A stretch of 64,000 nucleotides of DNA from NCBI RefSeq assembly GCF_030409755.1, contig NZ_JAUFQE010000003.1, forward strand, positions 1 through 64,000. Direction: 5' to 3'. A model generated the notes under the pieces. The model was not told the origin of the DNA and did no database searches. It saw only the letters and a list, made by a program, of their open reading frames with translations. Positions 51,340 to 60,182 of the stretch are shown in pieces. Both the position numbers and the translations under genes were made by a program. The stretch comes from Vibrio lentus. Lineage in GTDB: Bacteria; Pseudomonadota; Gammaproteobacteria; Enterobacterales; Vibrionaceae. Every line of letters starts with the position of its first letter. The first letter of the stretch is position 1.

Positions 51340-51745
51340 CAAATAAGGATTAAGGTGTTGCGTAGCCAACACTAAATCCCGAGTGTTGAACAAGCCTGAA
51401 GCCACTTTATTAAGCAAATTATTCGATGATGGTCGAGGGACATTGCGCCTTGAACTGGTCTATTAACGCATGGCACCAAGTTAGTGACTTTCCATACTTG
51501 TAGTTATTCATGAATTGCTAATTTAGCAAAACCACTAACACAGAAATGCTCAAAAATGTTTCAGGACCACTTAGAGGTTGCACAACGAGCCAAAGAAGAA
51601 GGCTACCATAAGGCAGCCTTTTTTGTTTGTATGCGAAAGTGTTAGTGCTATTCCCCCGGGGCCCGGATGATAATAGGCTGTTAAGTATCGGTGACGCTAT
51701 TAATCAAATTAGTTGCGAGTGCTCTTAAACAGATGAGTGCAACAG
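51340..51745. other. Cassette end, repeat A copy 3 and a terminator
   Basis: ATAACAAATAAGG at 51341 starts an attC-like end that is cut off. Repeat A copy 3 lies at 51484-51540 without the TTTTGTCCAAAA end. AAGGCTACC-ATAA-GGCAGCCTT plus T-run (51599-51624) is an intrinsic terminator; it also falls inside a 29-codon frame (MFQDHLEVAQRAKEEGYHKA) that may be a gene tail. Confidence 0.5.
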
Positions 51746-52150
51746 TTAACGCTTTTCCATTACTAACGCAACTCTACCTACAACCCTTACTTCATCTTCT
51801 TCGATTGTTAGAGTCGAACCGTTAAAGCTGATAGCTAGTTTTTTGCCTGGTAAACGTTGAATTTCATTTAGAGACAACAGCCCATCCATGTCTACTAGGT
51901 ACGTACCGCTTACTGCTTGATGGGATTCTTTATTTATAAGGAACGTAGTAGTTCCATCTTTAATTGCCATCACATTGATAACGCCAAGCTCGTCTAGGAG
52001 AGCTTTATCGAATGCAAGTATCCCTTTCCCAACCAATTTACCGTCATCAATAGAGAAGCAGTCTATATCGAAGAGAGTCTTCGATCGATAGATTGTGATG
52101 ATAAAAGGAAAAGGCTGGTAGTACCACTTGGTAAATCGCGTCAAACACAT
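51746..52150 (-). pseudogene. C-terminal fragment of a phage-type S24 repressor
   Basis: From about residue 25 the frame matches the self-cleaving LexA/CI-type domain. FLINKESHQAVSGTYLVDMD contains the family GxYLVxxxG pattern, then come LPGKKLAISFNGSTLTI and the final VVGRVALVMEK. The N-terminal DNA-binding domain and catalytic Ser region are missing, and the first 25 residues look non-homologous. It is probably a broken prophage or plasmid repressor. Confidence 0.65.
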
Positions 52151-52194
52151 CTTGATATGGGTTGGAAGTGCCCTGCTTTTTAGATTTGGTTGTG

Positions 52195-52767
52195 TTAGCT
52201 AATTGGGTGAACTTGATAGTGATAGTTCTTCAACTCTTCACTTGTTTGGCACAACTCAAATGTGAAATAAGGCTGGGTGACTAAGCACTGAGTGAACCTG
52301 TCTAATTCATTCGTATGTATAAACAGCGAAATGGGTGCAATCTGACGGTTTTCATTATCGAAGCAGTTATCGATATGTGCTCTGTCGATATAAACAACGT
52401 CCATTTCCTGTTTAGGGGTCTCTTCAATAAGTTTTGTTTCTAATCCGCTCTTCTCAAAGCGTTCTAACAAGGCATAAAGCTTATCAACGTCGTTTTGACT
52501 TTCTATCGCTGAATATTGAGATAAAACGCTTTCTAAGTGTTTTTCGATTGAGCCAAACTTATTCTTCATCAAACAAACCGTTTTAAGCTTTTTCTTGATA
52601 ATGCTATATCGAGCTTGTTTGATTTTTGGCTTCAAGAAGTCAATGATGATCTTGTTTCGTTGCTCTTCTTTAACAAAGTGACTGGCAATGTTTACTTTGA
52701 AGTAAAGGTGAAGAAGAGTGTTTTCGAAGGTCGACTTAAGAAGTTGATGGTATGAATGTTCTGACAT
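52195..52767 (-). CDS. DUF2913 family protein
   Basis: This 190-residue protein is probably helical and cytosolic. NTLLHLYFKVNIASHFVKEE near residue 17, RNKIIIDFLKPKIKQARYS, MDVVYIDRAHIDNCFDNENR near 122, APISLFIHTNEL and the final YHYQVHPIS fit DUF2913, which I know almost only from Vibrionaceae plasmids and chromosomes. No biochemical role is known to me. It is transcribed away from the second parA operon, about 390 bases upstream of it, and may sit at the left edge of the duplicated module. Confidence 0.72.
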   Translation of the reverse strand: MSEHSYHQLLKSTFENTLLHLYFKVNIASHFVKEEQRNKIIIDFLKPKIKQARYSIIKKKLKTVCLMKNKFGSIEKHLESVLSQYSAIESQNDVDKLYALLERFEKSGLETKLIEETPKQEMDVVYIDRAHIDNCFDNENRQIAPISLFIHTNELDRFTQCLVTQPYFTFELCQTSEELKNYHYQVHPIS

Positions 52768-53076
52768 TGTTCACATGGACTATTTATTGGTGAGGGTATC
52801 TTATCATGAAAATAGCAAGGCTCTATGGCAGAAAGCAAAGTGACGTAACTTGCTAGTTGTTCGTTGTAATGCTTAAACCGTGTACCCATCGTAGTCACAA
52901 TATTTTCAATTTTAGGACTCGACTTTGATTCTAGTCTTGAGGTTAGGTTAAACAACAGGTATTGGTTGGTGAGAAGCCTAATAACTTAATTCAACGCGGC
53001 TGGTGCCATCTTCTTTAGGTTTTTTACAGCCTTGATATTATCGATTAGTAACGGATGGATAACTTTTAATGAAAAG

Positions 53077-53148
53077 TGTATTACCTATGTAATACATTGA
53101 CAGGGCTATGTGCGGTTATTATTGTGTATTACACATGTAATACATGAG
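53077..53148 (+). promoter_or_regulatory. parA promoter and operators, second copy
   Basis: The palindrome TGTATTAC-CTAT-GTAATACA is at 53077-53096, TTGACA at 53097-53102 and TATTGT at 53120-53125. A single inverted pair TGTATTACACATGTAATACA precedes the Shine-Dalgarno. The five extra 11-bp units of the first copy are absent. Confidence 0.75.
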
Positions 53149-53157
53149 GTGTCTACT

Positions 53158-53955
53158 ATGAAAACAAAGATCATCAGCGCAGCGAACCAAAAAGGTGGCG
53201 TTGGAAAAACCACGACTCTTGTCAATTTAGGAGCTGAGCTTACACGAAAACGAAAAGTGTTAGTCATTGACCTTGATCCTCAAGGGAACTGCTCCAAAAC
53301 GTTAACCGGACAACGTGATTTTAAGTTTGAAGAGACGGTTGCTGCTTTGTTTGATAAGCCTAAAGTTGTGTCCATTGTCGATTTAATTCAACCTGCAAAG
53401 CTTAATGGGAACTCCATTGAAAACCTCTATGTTGTTCCTGCTGATGTTCAGTTGTCACGTGTCATCGAAACATCACTGACAAAGATTAATCGTGAACGAA
53501 TTTTAGAGAAGCAATTGGCAAAGTTAGGTGATACCTATGATTTCATTCTTCTTGATACCCCACCAAACTTATCCCTAACGACTCTCAACGCAATCCAGGC
53601 CTCAGACCTTATTTTGATCCCTATTGATTCAGGTGCATTTTCATTGGACGGCATTAGCCCTTTACTCGAAGCTGTCTCTGAAATTAAGGAGGATGAAGGT
53701 AATTATCTGATCCTGAGGAACGAGGTCGACTCAAGAAACACTATTATCAATGAGTTCATTGATGAGGAATTGGAGGTAGTACAAGATAAATTGTTACCAG
53801 TATCTGTCCGTCGTTCTGAGCATGTCGGCCAAGCTAATGCCGTTTCTTCTCCTGTGCGCTTTTATAAATCGGGCTCTCTTGTTAATAACGATTACCGAAA
53901 ACTCGCTGCGTTTCTTTTAAATTTAATGTTATACATAGGTAATACACATGAGTAA
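53158..53955 (+). CDS. parA: ParA-family partition ATPase, second copy
   Basis: This is nearly identical to the protein at 339, with the same Walker motifs and start. The original stop TAA is changed to TTA (ATGTTATACATAGG), so the protein gains eight C-terminal residues (LYIGNTHE) and now overlaps the next gene by 8 bases. The few internal substitutions (for example V to I, D to E, A to T) are conservative, and many differences are synonymous, so the gene has been under selection since duplication. Two near-identical ParA systems on one molecule would be incompatible as separate plasmids but tolerable in a cointegrate. Confidence 0.9.
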   Translation: MKTKIISAANQKGGVGKTTTLVNLGAELTRKRKVLVIDLDPQGNCSKTLTGQRDFKFEETVAALFDKPKVVSIVDLIQPAKLNGNSIENLYVVPADVQLSRVIETSLTKINRERILEKQLAKLGDTYDFILLDTPPNLSLTTLNAIQASDLILIPIDSGAFSLDGISPLLEAVSEIKEDEGNYLILRNEVDSRNTIINEFIDEELEVVQDKLLPVSVRRSEHVGQANAVSSPVRFYKSGSLVNNDYRKLAAFLLNLMLYIGNTHE

Positions 53956-54247
53956 GTTAAAGACACGAGGAGCGATAACAGTTATCTCCACTCACAAGAA
54001 CGAAGGCTCAAGTAAGTCGACTGGAATTACGACTGTCAAAAAGAAAGTGACGACATCTTATAAGGTGCCTCCTCTGACTCTTAGAATGTCACTGACTGAT
54101 AAAGAACGGATAACTGATTGGGTAGCAAATCTGCAAGAGCAGACAGAGAGAAATGTGTCTGCAGCAAAACTGTACCGAGCCTTGGCTTTATATCGAGACA
54201 AGATCGATGATGAAGATCTCATTGAGTTGATCAACAAAATGAATTAA
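53948..54247 (+). CDS. Small ParB/ParG-like protein, second copy
   Basis: This is a 99-residue copy of the protein at 1129. Differences cluster in the first 26 residues (KTRGAITVISTHKNEGSSKS versus KKRGAITAISSDKNEGSSKS), while the predicted ribbon-helix-helix region is unchanged. Divergence of the disordered tail with a fixed DNA-binding part suggests both copies recognise the same sites but may interact differently with their ParA. Confidence 0.65.
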   Translation: MSKLKTRGAITVISTHKNEGSSKSTGITTVKKKVTTSYKVPPLTLRMSLTDKERITDWVANLQEQTERNVSAAKLYRALALYRDKIDDEDLIELINKMN

Positions 54248-54601
54248 ACATGTATTACATATGTATTACATGTCTTATCTAAAGGCTCGTTATAGACTTT
54301 AAGCGATGTCATAGGGCCTACCTCGGACTTAACTTCAAACATTGATGAACATGACACTTGAAGAGTCTTGTTACCTGTTCTGAGCCTCATTTCCTTGTAA
54401 AGACAAACACTTTAAACGTGTCTTTATCACGATTCTTATGTTGCCTTAAGGGGCACCCTGCGGGCTAGGCCCTGACTGTCCTAAGAGCCTTAGCGCCTTG
54501 TCGTTCCCTCCTCGTTGATCTCTCTGTCTTTGAATAAGTTCGAATAAGGGCTTGTTTTCTTATGCGCCGATTTCTTTCACTCGCCTCATTTTCGGGTTCG
54601 C
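54248..54601. other. Intergenic stretch, second copy
   Basis: This matches 1429-1799 with small deletions. The palindrome after the par operon has changed to ATGTATTAC-ATATGTATTAC (direct). No gene seen. Confidence 0.5.
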
Positions 54602-54742
54602 AGGCTGTTAACCGTCTCTCCCCACAACCTGTTTTTCAAGGGAGGCTTCGCCGCTGCGCGCCCTTGCAAAGCAGAACGATGTTGAGAGAGCGGACAGCCA
54701 AGCGGCTCCGAAAAGTGATACTCAAACAGAAAGGAAACTCTC
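54602..54742 (+). ncRNA. Structured 5' leader, radC RNA motif-like, second copy
   Basis: The copy of the leader at 1800 is almost unchanged. Hairpin arms CAAGGG / CCCTTG enclose AGGCTTCGCCGCTGCGCG. Confidence 0.68.
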
Positions 54743-55252
54743 ATGGCGCAACAAAACTCAACCCCAACTCTCTCTAATTCAAATTCATCGACCAGCGTTT
54801 CGCCGCTGGGGCACGAAAGCTCACCAAAAAATGATATCTCTAGTCCTTTGGCAGTATTGAAGTTGCGCTATCAAGTCAAAAAGTGTCGTGATGAGGTGAA
54901 AAGTAAGTCTGATTTTGTCTCCAAAATCCAGCGTTTGAAAATGTTCAGTCGTCGTCAGTCGCCAGAGCAACTGGCTGATATCGCCGCGTTAAAAGACCAA
55001 GGGTTCGTTGACGCTATCAAGCAGCAGTTTCCGCAATTGGTGTCGCGTCGTTTTGCTTTCCATGAAATCCGTGACTTTTTCATCGAATTAAATGGCGCTG
55101 GCTTTGGTGAATGGTTTCTTCACGAGCGAGTGGATCACATCATTATGTACACCACTTACGGGTCTGTGTTTCCAGCGTTGCGCTTTGTGACAACGGGGGA
55201 GGGAACGTTTAAGTGCTCAGGATTTTGTTTCGATGTGCGTTTTGGCGCTTAG
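54743..55252 (+). CDS. Backbone protein of unknown function, second copy
   Basis: This is a 169-residue copy of the protein at 1941. Substitutions are scattered (for example KSKSDF for KRKSDF, LADIAALKDQG for QADITALKKQG, RDFFIEL for RNFFIEL), with no indels, so the frame is maintained. The shared N-terminal MAQQNSTPTLS module is identical. The intact 105-residue gene follows after 8 bases. Confidence 0.75.
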   Translation: MAQQNSTPTLSNSNSSTSVSPLGHESSPKNDISSPLAVLKLRYQVKKCRDEVKSKSDFVSKIQRLKMFSRRQSPEQLADIAALKDQGFVDAIKQQFPQLVSRRFAFHEIRDFFIELNGAGFGEWFLHERVDHIIMYTTYGSVFPALRFVTTGEGTFKCSGFCFDVRFGA

Positions 55253-55260
55253 GGGGTCAC

Positions 55261-55578
55261 ATGACAGTTCGTTCTACGGTATCCGCTGACATATCCATGT
55301 ACGTGATTTGGGTGAATTCAACCGACTTTTACTCCACCGTAAAGGCCGTCAAGGTTCATGAGATTTTGGTGAATGAGTTTGGGTATACCGACTCGTTAAT
55401 ACTAGAGGAAGGCAACCGAGGGAAGGGGGTGAGTATCAGTGTGTGTGATAACACTACCACCATTAAGCAGATGCGAGAAGACTACGCCTACGCCAAGAAA
55501 ACGGAAAGGACGATAGAAACCACCTCCGAGCATCGCGAGTCGGCAAAGGCTTTACTCTCTTCTCTGTATGACGACTGA
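55261..55578 (+). CDS. Backbone protein of unknown function, 105 residues
   Basis: This is the intact version of the frameshifted gene at 2459. The N-terminal half has alternating strands (DISMYVIWVNSTDFYSTVKA, VHEILVNEFGY), then GNRGKGVSISVCDN, and a helical C-terminal part (TTIKQMREDYAYAKKTERTI). It starts at ATG 55261 after GGGGG. No family was recognised. Confidence 0.7.
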   Translation: MTVRSTVSADISMYVIWVNSTDFYSTVKAVKVHEILVNEFGYTDSLILEEGNRGKGVSISVCDNTTTIKQMREDYAYAKKTERTIETTSEHRESAKALLSSLYDD

Positions 55579-55630
55579 AGCCTGCTTATTGTGTAACGTC
55601 ATCAAACACTCATAAGAGAAGGTCATTAGT

Positions 55631-55723
55631 GTGTCTGGATTTTGTTTCGATATTCTAGCCGTTCGCGGCATTCAAACGGGTTGTGTTTTTCGACGAGCAA
55701 CGCCTTGTTCGGCCCTGTACTAA
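55631..55723 (+). CDS. Possible 30-residue peptide, second copy
   Basis: The frame and length match the candidate at 2828 (VSGFCFDILAVRGIQTGCVF ...). Several amino-acid changes but no stop or shift. The remainder of 55579-56025 shows no other gene. Confidence 0.3.
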   Translation: MSGFCFDILAVRGIQTGCVFRRATPCSALY

Positions 55724-56025
55724 GTGGTCAACGTTATCGAGTGTGTGAGCACGTTTAGGTTCTTTTATGACAAATATGAGCACGTCGTCAGAGGGGGAGT
55801 CCTTGGTTGAGGGGGATGCGAACATTCGGTGTGCAATCATCCAGTCAAGTAAACCGAGAAAAACGCTCGTCACGAGCCGGCATTAATATCGAGTGGCGCA
55901 AGTCGAGTAACCAGCAGGGCGCCCTCTTGGTGGGGAAGGGACCTTTCTAACTGGGCGACGTGCTTTGGGTTGAGGTACTGGCTTAGGCTGTCCTTTTGGC
56001 TTGCTGTCGCGACTTCCTTTAAACC

Positions 56026-56140
56026 GTCCCATTTGAGAACCCTCGCGCTAGGGAGGCTTCGCCGCTGCGCGCCCTTGCGCTACAGAACCTGCAACTGGGT
56101 ACGGACAGTCAGACGCTCACCAAGACCGAAAGGAAATACC
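56026..56140 (+). ncRNA. Structured 5' leader of radC, second copy
   Basis: The hairpin and 3' conserved part are identical to 3218-3332. Confidence 0.7.
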
Positions 56141-56527
56141 ATGTCAGCACTTGTTCAATACTCAAATGTTTCGTTATTCACATCAGAAGAAAAGGGCATC
56201 CTTGACCAGGCCGCAAGCATTCTCAAATCCAAACTGTTTATTTCAGAACAAACGCCATTAACCTCGCCTGAATTGGTGAAATCGTTCTGCCAAACGTCCT
56301 TGGCCGCTTGTGAGTCTGAAGTGTTTGGGATTATCTTCCTCGATAATCAACATCGAGTGTTGCGCACCAAAGAGATGTTCTACGGTACCGTTAATGCCGC
56401 TTCGGTCTATCCGCGTGAAGTCGTGAAAGCGTCGCTGGCCACGAACGCGAGTGCCGTTATTCTCTATCATAATCACCCGAGTGGTGCGCCAAGAAGCGCA
56501 TATGTAAAACGCAATGTAATTGCTTGA
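56141..56527 (+). CDS. radC: RadC-like protein, 5' exon (to 56483), second copy
   Basis: This is the copy of the exon at 3333 with a few substitutions (for example LVQYSN for RVQYSN, TSEEKG for TLEEKG). The exon ends after HNHPSG at 56483, where the intron begins; without splicing the frame stops at 56527. Joined to 58871-59013 it gives a 161-residue RadC. Several silent differences from the first copy lie right up to the intron border (AATCACCCGAGTG versus AACCACCCAAGTG), whereas the intron itself does not differ. Confidence 0.88.
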   Translation: MSALVQYSNVSLFTSEEKGILDQAASILKSKLFISEQTPLTSPELVKSFCQTSLAACESEVFGIIFLDNQHRVLRTKEMFYGTVNAASVYPREVVKASLATNASAVILYHNHPSGAPRSAYVKRNVIA

Positions 56528-58870
56528 TTTCAAGGAGTAATCAATGATTAGAAACGCATGCAACTTCCATTAGGCTGGCTGTTGTGTGAAGCCGTTTTGA
56601 CAATGTGGCTGACATTTCCCCTACGAAATGGAGAGCTGCTAATCAGAGTCTTGCTAAGACTACGAAAGAAACTGATGTTTGACGCCTCGAAGGTTGGACT
56701 GTCTGTTATGAAGGTAGGGACAAGACAGAGTCACTGGATCTCCACCTATGACGGGGGGAGAAATCTCGCTTGGATAGAGACTGAACGCTCCTACAGAGAT
56801 ACGAGTTCAAGTCTCCCAGTGACGAGCACGGCGACGAGCCGTGCAAGGGGTACAGTCAGAGTCTAAGGCAAGATGGTGACGTTACATATGTGAACTTGGG
56901 AACTTTCTATTGTTATCTTGGCAACAAGATCTGGGAGCCTGAACCTACATGCAATTAGAAAGGGCGGAGCCTTCGTAGTAGTCCGAGGTTAGGAAAGCTA
57001 ATCACATGGCGAAGGGAGGCAGTTTGACAAAACGTTTGTAAAAGTGAATTAAGCAGGAGAACAACGGTAATGTTGCTTTCAACGATCGCCCAAAAACAAC
57101 AAACACTTGCAAAGAAAGCAACTGAGAATCCAGAGTATAAATTTAATCGTTTATACGATCTTCTTCATTGGGAGACATGGATACATCAGGCTGCTATTAA
57201 TGTGTTATCTAGGCCAGGAAGTAGGACAGATGGCGTAGATGGTAAAACTCGCGACTACTTTAAACAAACCTATGAAAGACAACTGTCTTTGATCATAGAA
57301 CAGTTAAAGTCAGGGAATTACCGTCCACTACCTGTAAAGAGGGTCTATATACCAAAGCCGAATGGAACCAAACGTCCTCTCGGTATTCCGGCTTTACGAG
57401 ATCGTATTGTTCAGGAAGGTATAAGAATGGCACTCGATCCTATATACGAAACGGATTTTCATCCCTATTCCTTTGGGTTTAGGAAAAGTCGATGCACTAT
57501 GGATGCGATTGCAGTGTTGATGCCCTTAGCTAACTCCATATCAAAACATTTCTATGTTATTGAGGGGGACTTAAAAAGCTACTTCGACACTGTTAATCAT
57601 CGAATATTACTCAAATTGTTAAAAAAGCGGATAGCAGATAGGAAACTCATCTCTCTGCTCCATCGCTTTCTTCGTGCCGGTGTCATGGAAAAGCAGCTAT
57701 TTGCTCAAACTCGTGAAGGGGTACCGCAAGGGGGGATCATTTCCCCACTGCTAGCAAATCTATACTTGAACGAATTTGATCAATGGGCAGCGAAGAAATG
57801 GCAGCTATCTCAATCAGAAAGACAAAATACGAGGAAAGCGGGTCGCGGTAATTATACCATGGTTCGCTATGCCGATGATTTTGTTGTCGTATCAAATGAT
57901 GGGATAGCTGGAGTAAGGCAAGCTAAAGCTGAAATTAAGGAATTTCTGGAGGAAGAGCTAAAACTTACTCTTTCTGAGGAGAAAACTTTAATTACACACG
58001 TTAACAAAGGATACGACTTTTTGGGGTTCTATATTAAACGGAACTACTCGGAAGGACGATGGGTGGTACACTTGCGCCCCTCAATGAAAAGTGTGAAGCG
58101 TGTGAAAGCTAAGCTTAAAAGTCTTACTACACGAAACCAAACTTTATATGATGAAGTTACGAAGATGAAACAAATAAATCAAGTAGTTAGAGGGTGGTGT
58201 GAATATTATAAACATACATCTTTACTCAGTGATTTAGAAGCGATCAGTCGCTATGCGTGGCACAGATACCACAAGTGGTTACTGGCAAAATACAAAGGAA
58301 GTAGAAAGGTGCAACTCATCAAGGACAAAACATGCACAATCATGAAACGTCAACGATGGGTAGCGAATACATTCGGTATTCAAGTACATCAATGGCTGCC
58401 ATCAGCAAAAGAGCTCAATCGTTCTCGTTATTGGAATCGTGGCAGAAATGGATTTGAACATCCCTATCTAGTCGCGTCCAGTAACGAAATCCAACCACCA
58501 CTAGGACTTAAAGGTCCAGAGCCTTCGATATATCTAACAGCACGGATGAGCCGTGAAGATAATAGAGAGTATCCAAAGGACTGGCACTATAGACGACTAA
58601 AGGTACTAAAGCGAGATAGCTTTGCATGTGTGATATGCAAAGAACAAAATGACATCCAAGTTCATCACCGTAGAGGCGTTAAATCGTGGGCGGTAAAAGA
58701 CTTGGTAACATTATGTCGAAAGCATCACATGATGGAACACAAGAAACTGCGAGTTGATGATTGTCAAATGGAGAGCCGGATGCGGGGAAACTCGCACGTC
58801 CGGTTCGGAGAGAGGAGTGAGTAAAACCGCCAGCTGTGAAGCTGGTATGGCGTACTTGCCCCTACTCTAC
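56484..58870 (+). mobile_element. Group II intron in radC, second copy
   Basis: It starts GTGCG at 56484 and ends AC at 58870; 2387 bases, the same length as 3676-6062, and apparently identical by reading, including the encoded protein. Confidence 0.92.
57070..58824 (+). CDS. ltrA: Group II intron reverse transcriptase/maturase with HNH, second copy
   Basis: The 584-residue product is identical to the protein at 4262: RT motif YADDFVVV, maturase domain and C-terminal HNH. Two identical copies in diverged hosts argue for recent movement by this enzyme. Confidence 0.93.
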   Translation: MLLSTIAQKQQTLAKKATENPEYKFNRLYDLLHWETWIHQAAINVLSRPGSRTDGVDGKTRDYFKQTYERQLSLIIEQLKSGNYRPLPVKRVYIPKPNGTKRPLGIPALRDRIVQEGIRMALDPIYETDFHPYSFGFRKSRCTMDAIAVLMPLANSISKHFYVIEGDLKSYFDTVNHRILLKLLKKRIADRKLISLLHRFLRAGVMEKQLFAQTREGVPQGGIISPLLANLYLNEFDQWAAKKWQLSQSERQNTRKAGRGNYTMVRYADDFVVVSNDGIAGVRQAKAEIKEFLEEELKLTLSEEKTLITHVNKGYDFLGFYIKRNYSEGRWVVHLRPSMKSVKRVKAKLKSLTTRNQTLYDEVTKMKQINQVVRGWCEYYKHTSLLSDLEAISRYAWHRYHKWLLAKYKGSRKVQLIKDKTCTIMKRQRWVANTFGIQVHQWLPSAKELNRSRYWNRGRNGFEHPYLVASSNEIQPPLGLKGPEPSIYLTARMSREDNREYPKDWHYRRLKVLKRDSFACVICKEQNDIQVHHRRGVKSWAVKDLVTLCRKHHMMEHKKLRVDDCQMESRMRGNSHVRFGERSE

Positions 58871-59013
58871 GCGACGCCACCCCAAGTCAAGCCGACCGAC
58901 GCATTACCCGTCAACTGACGGATGCGTTGGCATTGGTTGATATCCGAGTACTGGACCACTTTGTGGTTTCATTTGAGTGTGTGGTGTCTTTTTCTGAGCG
59001 AGGCTGGATTTAA
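58871..59013 (+). CDS. radC: RadC 3' exon, second copy
   Basis: This supplies the last 47 residues after splicing ([19 protein letters not shown] ... SERGWI). It differs from the first copy by few bases (Ser for Ala near the end). Confidence 0.85.
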
Positions 59014-59059
59014 AAAAGCGGCTTATGGCCGCTGATTGAAATAGGGTAGGAGACTACCC
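59014..59059 (+). terminator. Two hairpins after radC, second copy
   Basis: AGCGGC-TTATG-GCCGCT and GGGTAG-GAGA-CTACCC, as at 6206-6251. Sequence identity with the first copy ends just beyond, at TTTTGGACAA. Confidence 0.6.
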
Positions 59060-59069
59060 TTCAACACAT

Positions 59070-59160
59070 TTTTGGACAATTCCTTGCCAGTGGCTTTCCT
59101 AAATTAGCATCTCACGGATAATTTCAGGTATTACAAACCTTCAATCAAGTGGCCAAATTC
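59070..59160 (-). repeat. Border repeat A, copy 4
   Basis: On the minus strand: GTGAATTTGGCCACTTG ... GCTAATTTAGGAAAGCCAC, GGCAAGG, ending TTGTCCAAAAA at the backbone junction. It matches repeat A copy 2. Confidence 0.65.
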
Positions 59161-59171
59161 ACTCAGCCACT

Positions 59172-59275
59172 ACACACGGATAAGAATTCAACCTGTGGCG
59201 ATTTTGGACAAAAGCACGTTAGAACAAAGACTCTAACGTAATGTACTAAGATTAGAAAAAGTATCTTGACGCCAT
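59172..59275 (-). repeat. Border repeat B, copy 3
   Basis: On the minus strand: GTCAAGATACTTTTTCTAAT, an inverted pair CGTTAGA/TCTAACG with 8-base loop, then TTTTGTCCAAAA (59202-59213) and GGTTGAATTCTTATCCGTG. It lies directly behind a cassette gene, as copy 1 does. Confidence 0.65.
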
Positions 59276-59290
59276 AGTCTCTTGTTATAA

Positions 59291-59767
59291 CTATTCTTGA
59301 CGACTGTACACTTCATCAAACTCATTCTGGTTTAACGATAGCACTGAGATAGATTTGAGTAAGCCTTTTACACTGAGAATTATTAATACACTTGGTAGAA
59401 CTGCATATGAGACTGAAAAGTGACAGATCATGGTCAATACTCCAACTGTCATTGAAGTAACACCAAGTAACGGTAACATTAGAAACAAACCAGATTTAAC
59501 CAGTTTTGCTGTTACTCTAGGTATTCTTTGACCACATATACATACTAAAGTAGCAATCATATTCGCCACTAACGAGATGGCAAACATAAAGCCTGATACA
59601 TCAAGAAAACTCGAAAAATTTTCTGGTTTCCCAACACTAAAAAGAGCCAAGAAAAAGGCAAAACTAGCAGCAAAACACCCAGAATGAATCCAAGTCATAT
59701 AGCTCAAAAATCGTTTTGAATAGAAGAACTTCCTATAAAACTTTAAATGATAATCCACATTCTGCAT
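59291..59767 (-). CDS. Integron-cassette membrane protein, unknown function
   Basis: This is a 158-residue protein with four hydrophobic segments (GCFAASFAFFLALFSVG, VSGFMFAISLVANMIATLVC, GLFLMLPLLGVTSMTVGVL, VLPSVLIILSVKGLL) and charged ends. It is probably an inner-membrane protein. Upstream on the minus strand lies an attC, and it is the last cassette before border repeat B. No family recognised. Confidence 0.65.
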   Translation of the reverse strand: MQNVDYHLKFYRKFFYSKRFLSYMTWIHSGCFAASFAFFLALFSVGKPENFSSFLDVSGFMFAISLVANMIATLVCICGQRIPRVTAKLVKSGLFLMLPLLGVTSMTVGVLTMICHFSVSYAVLPSVLIILSVKGLLKSISVLSLNQNEFDEVYSRQE

Positions 59768-59786
59768 ATTGAACCTTACTGAATTG

Positions 59787-59906
59787 TAGCCGCGTTAAGT
59801 GGTGAGCAACGCTACCACCTAACCTAAAATATTGTGCCGTAAACACTAAAGCTGAATCAAACCGAAAATGCCAAGCGTTGGGAATCCGTCTTAAACGCTT
59901 GTATGC
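59787..59906 (-). other. Integron attC site, reverse orientation
   Basis: On the minus strand: AGCGTTTAAGACGGATTCCC, AACGCTTGGCATTTTCGG, TTTACGGCACAATATTTTAG, GGTGGTAGCGTTGCTCACC, CTTAACGCGGC. This is the usual sequence of Vibrio integron repeats and closely matches the attC at 50762. Confidence 0.82.
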
Positions 59907-59961
59907 CATTTTCAGGCATAAAAAAAGCACCGCTATTGCGATGCTTAATATCTGAATTTAT

Positions 59962-60126
59962 CTATGCTTTGGCAGGTCCGGCGAGACGTCCATAAGCAGA
60001 TTTAGGAGCCTTTACCTTCAAAGCTTTACCAAACGATGATTTACTTTTAGAAGCGTGAGCTTGCATACGCTTGATAGCTTTATCTACGTTCACATCATTT
60101 GTTTTGTTTGCTGCTACAGTCAACAT
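59962..60126 (-). CDS. Small basic protein, 54 residues
   Basis: MLTVAANKTNDVNVDKAIKR, then MQAHASKSKSSFGKALKVKA and PKSAYGRLAGPAKA. A strong AAGGGGG lies upstream of the ATG at 60126, and a hairpin AGCACCGC-TATT-GCGATGCT with flanking A-run follows the stop. It is Lys-rich and Ala-rich with no Cys or Trp. It lies 56 bases downstream of the larger gene at 60183 in the same cassette. It could be a partner (antitoxin-like or regulatory) of that protein. Too short for most gene finders. Confidence 0.65.
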   Translation of the reverse strand: MLTVAANKTNDVNVDKAIKRMQAHASKSKSSFGKALKVKAPKSAYGRLAGPAKA

Positions 60127-60182
60127 AATAGCCCCCTTAGTTTCCTTAACTATAACCGATCATCACTAAGTTGGAAAGCGGC

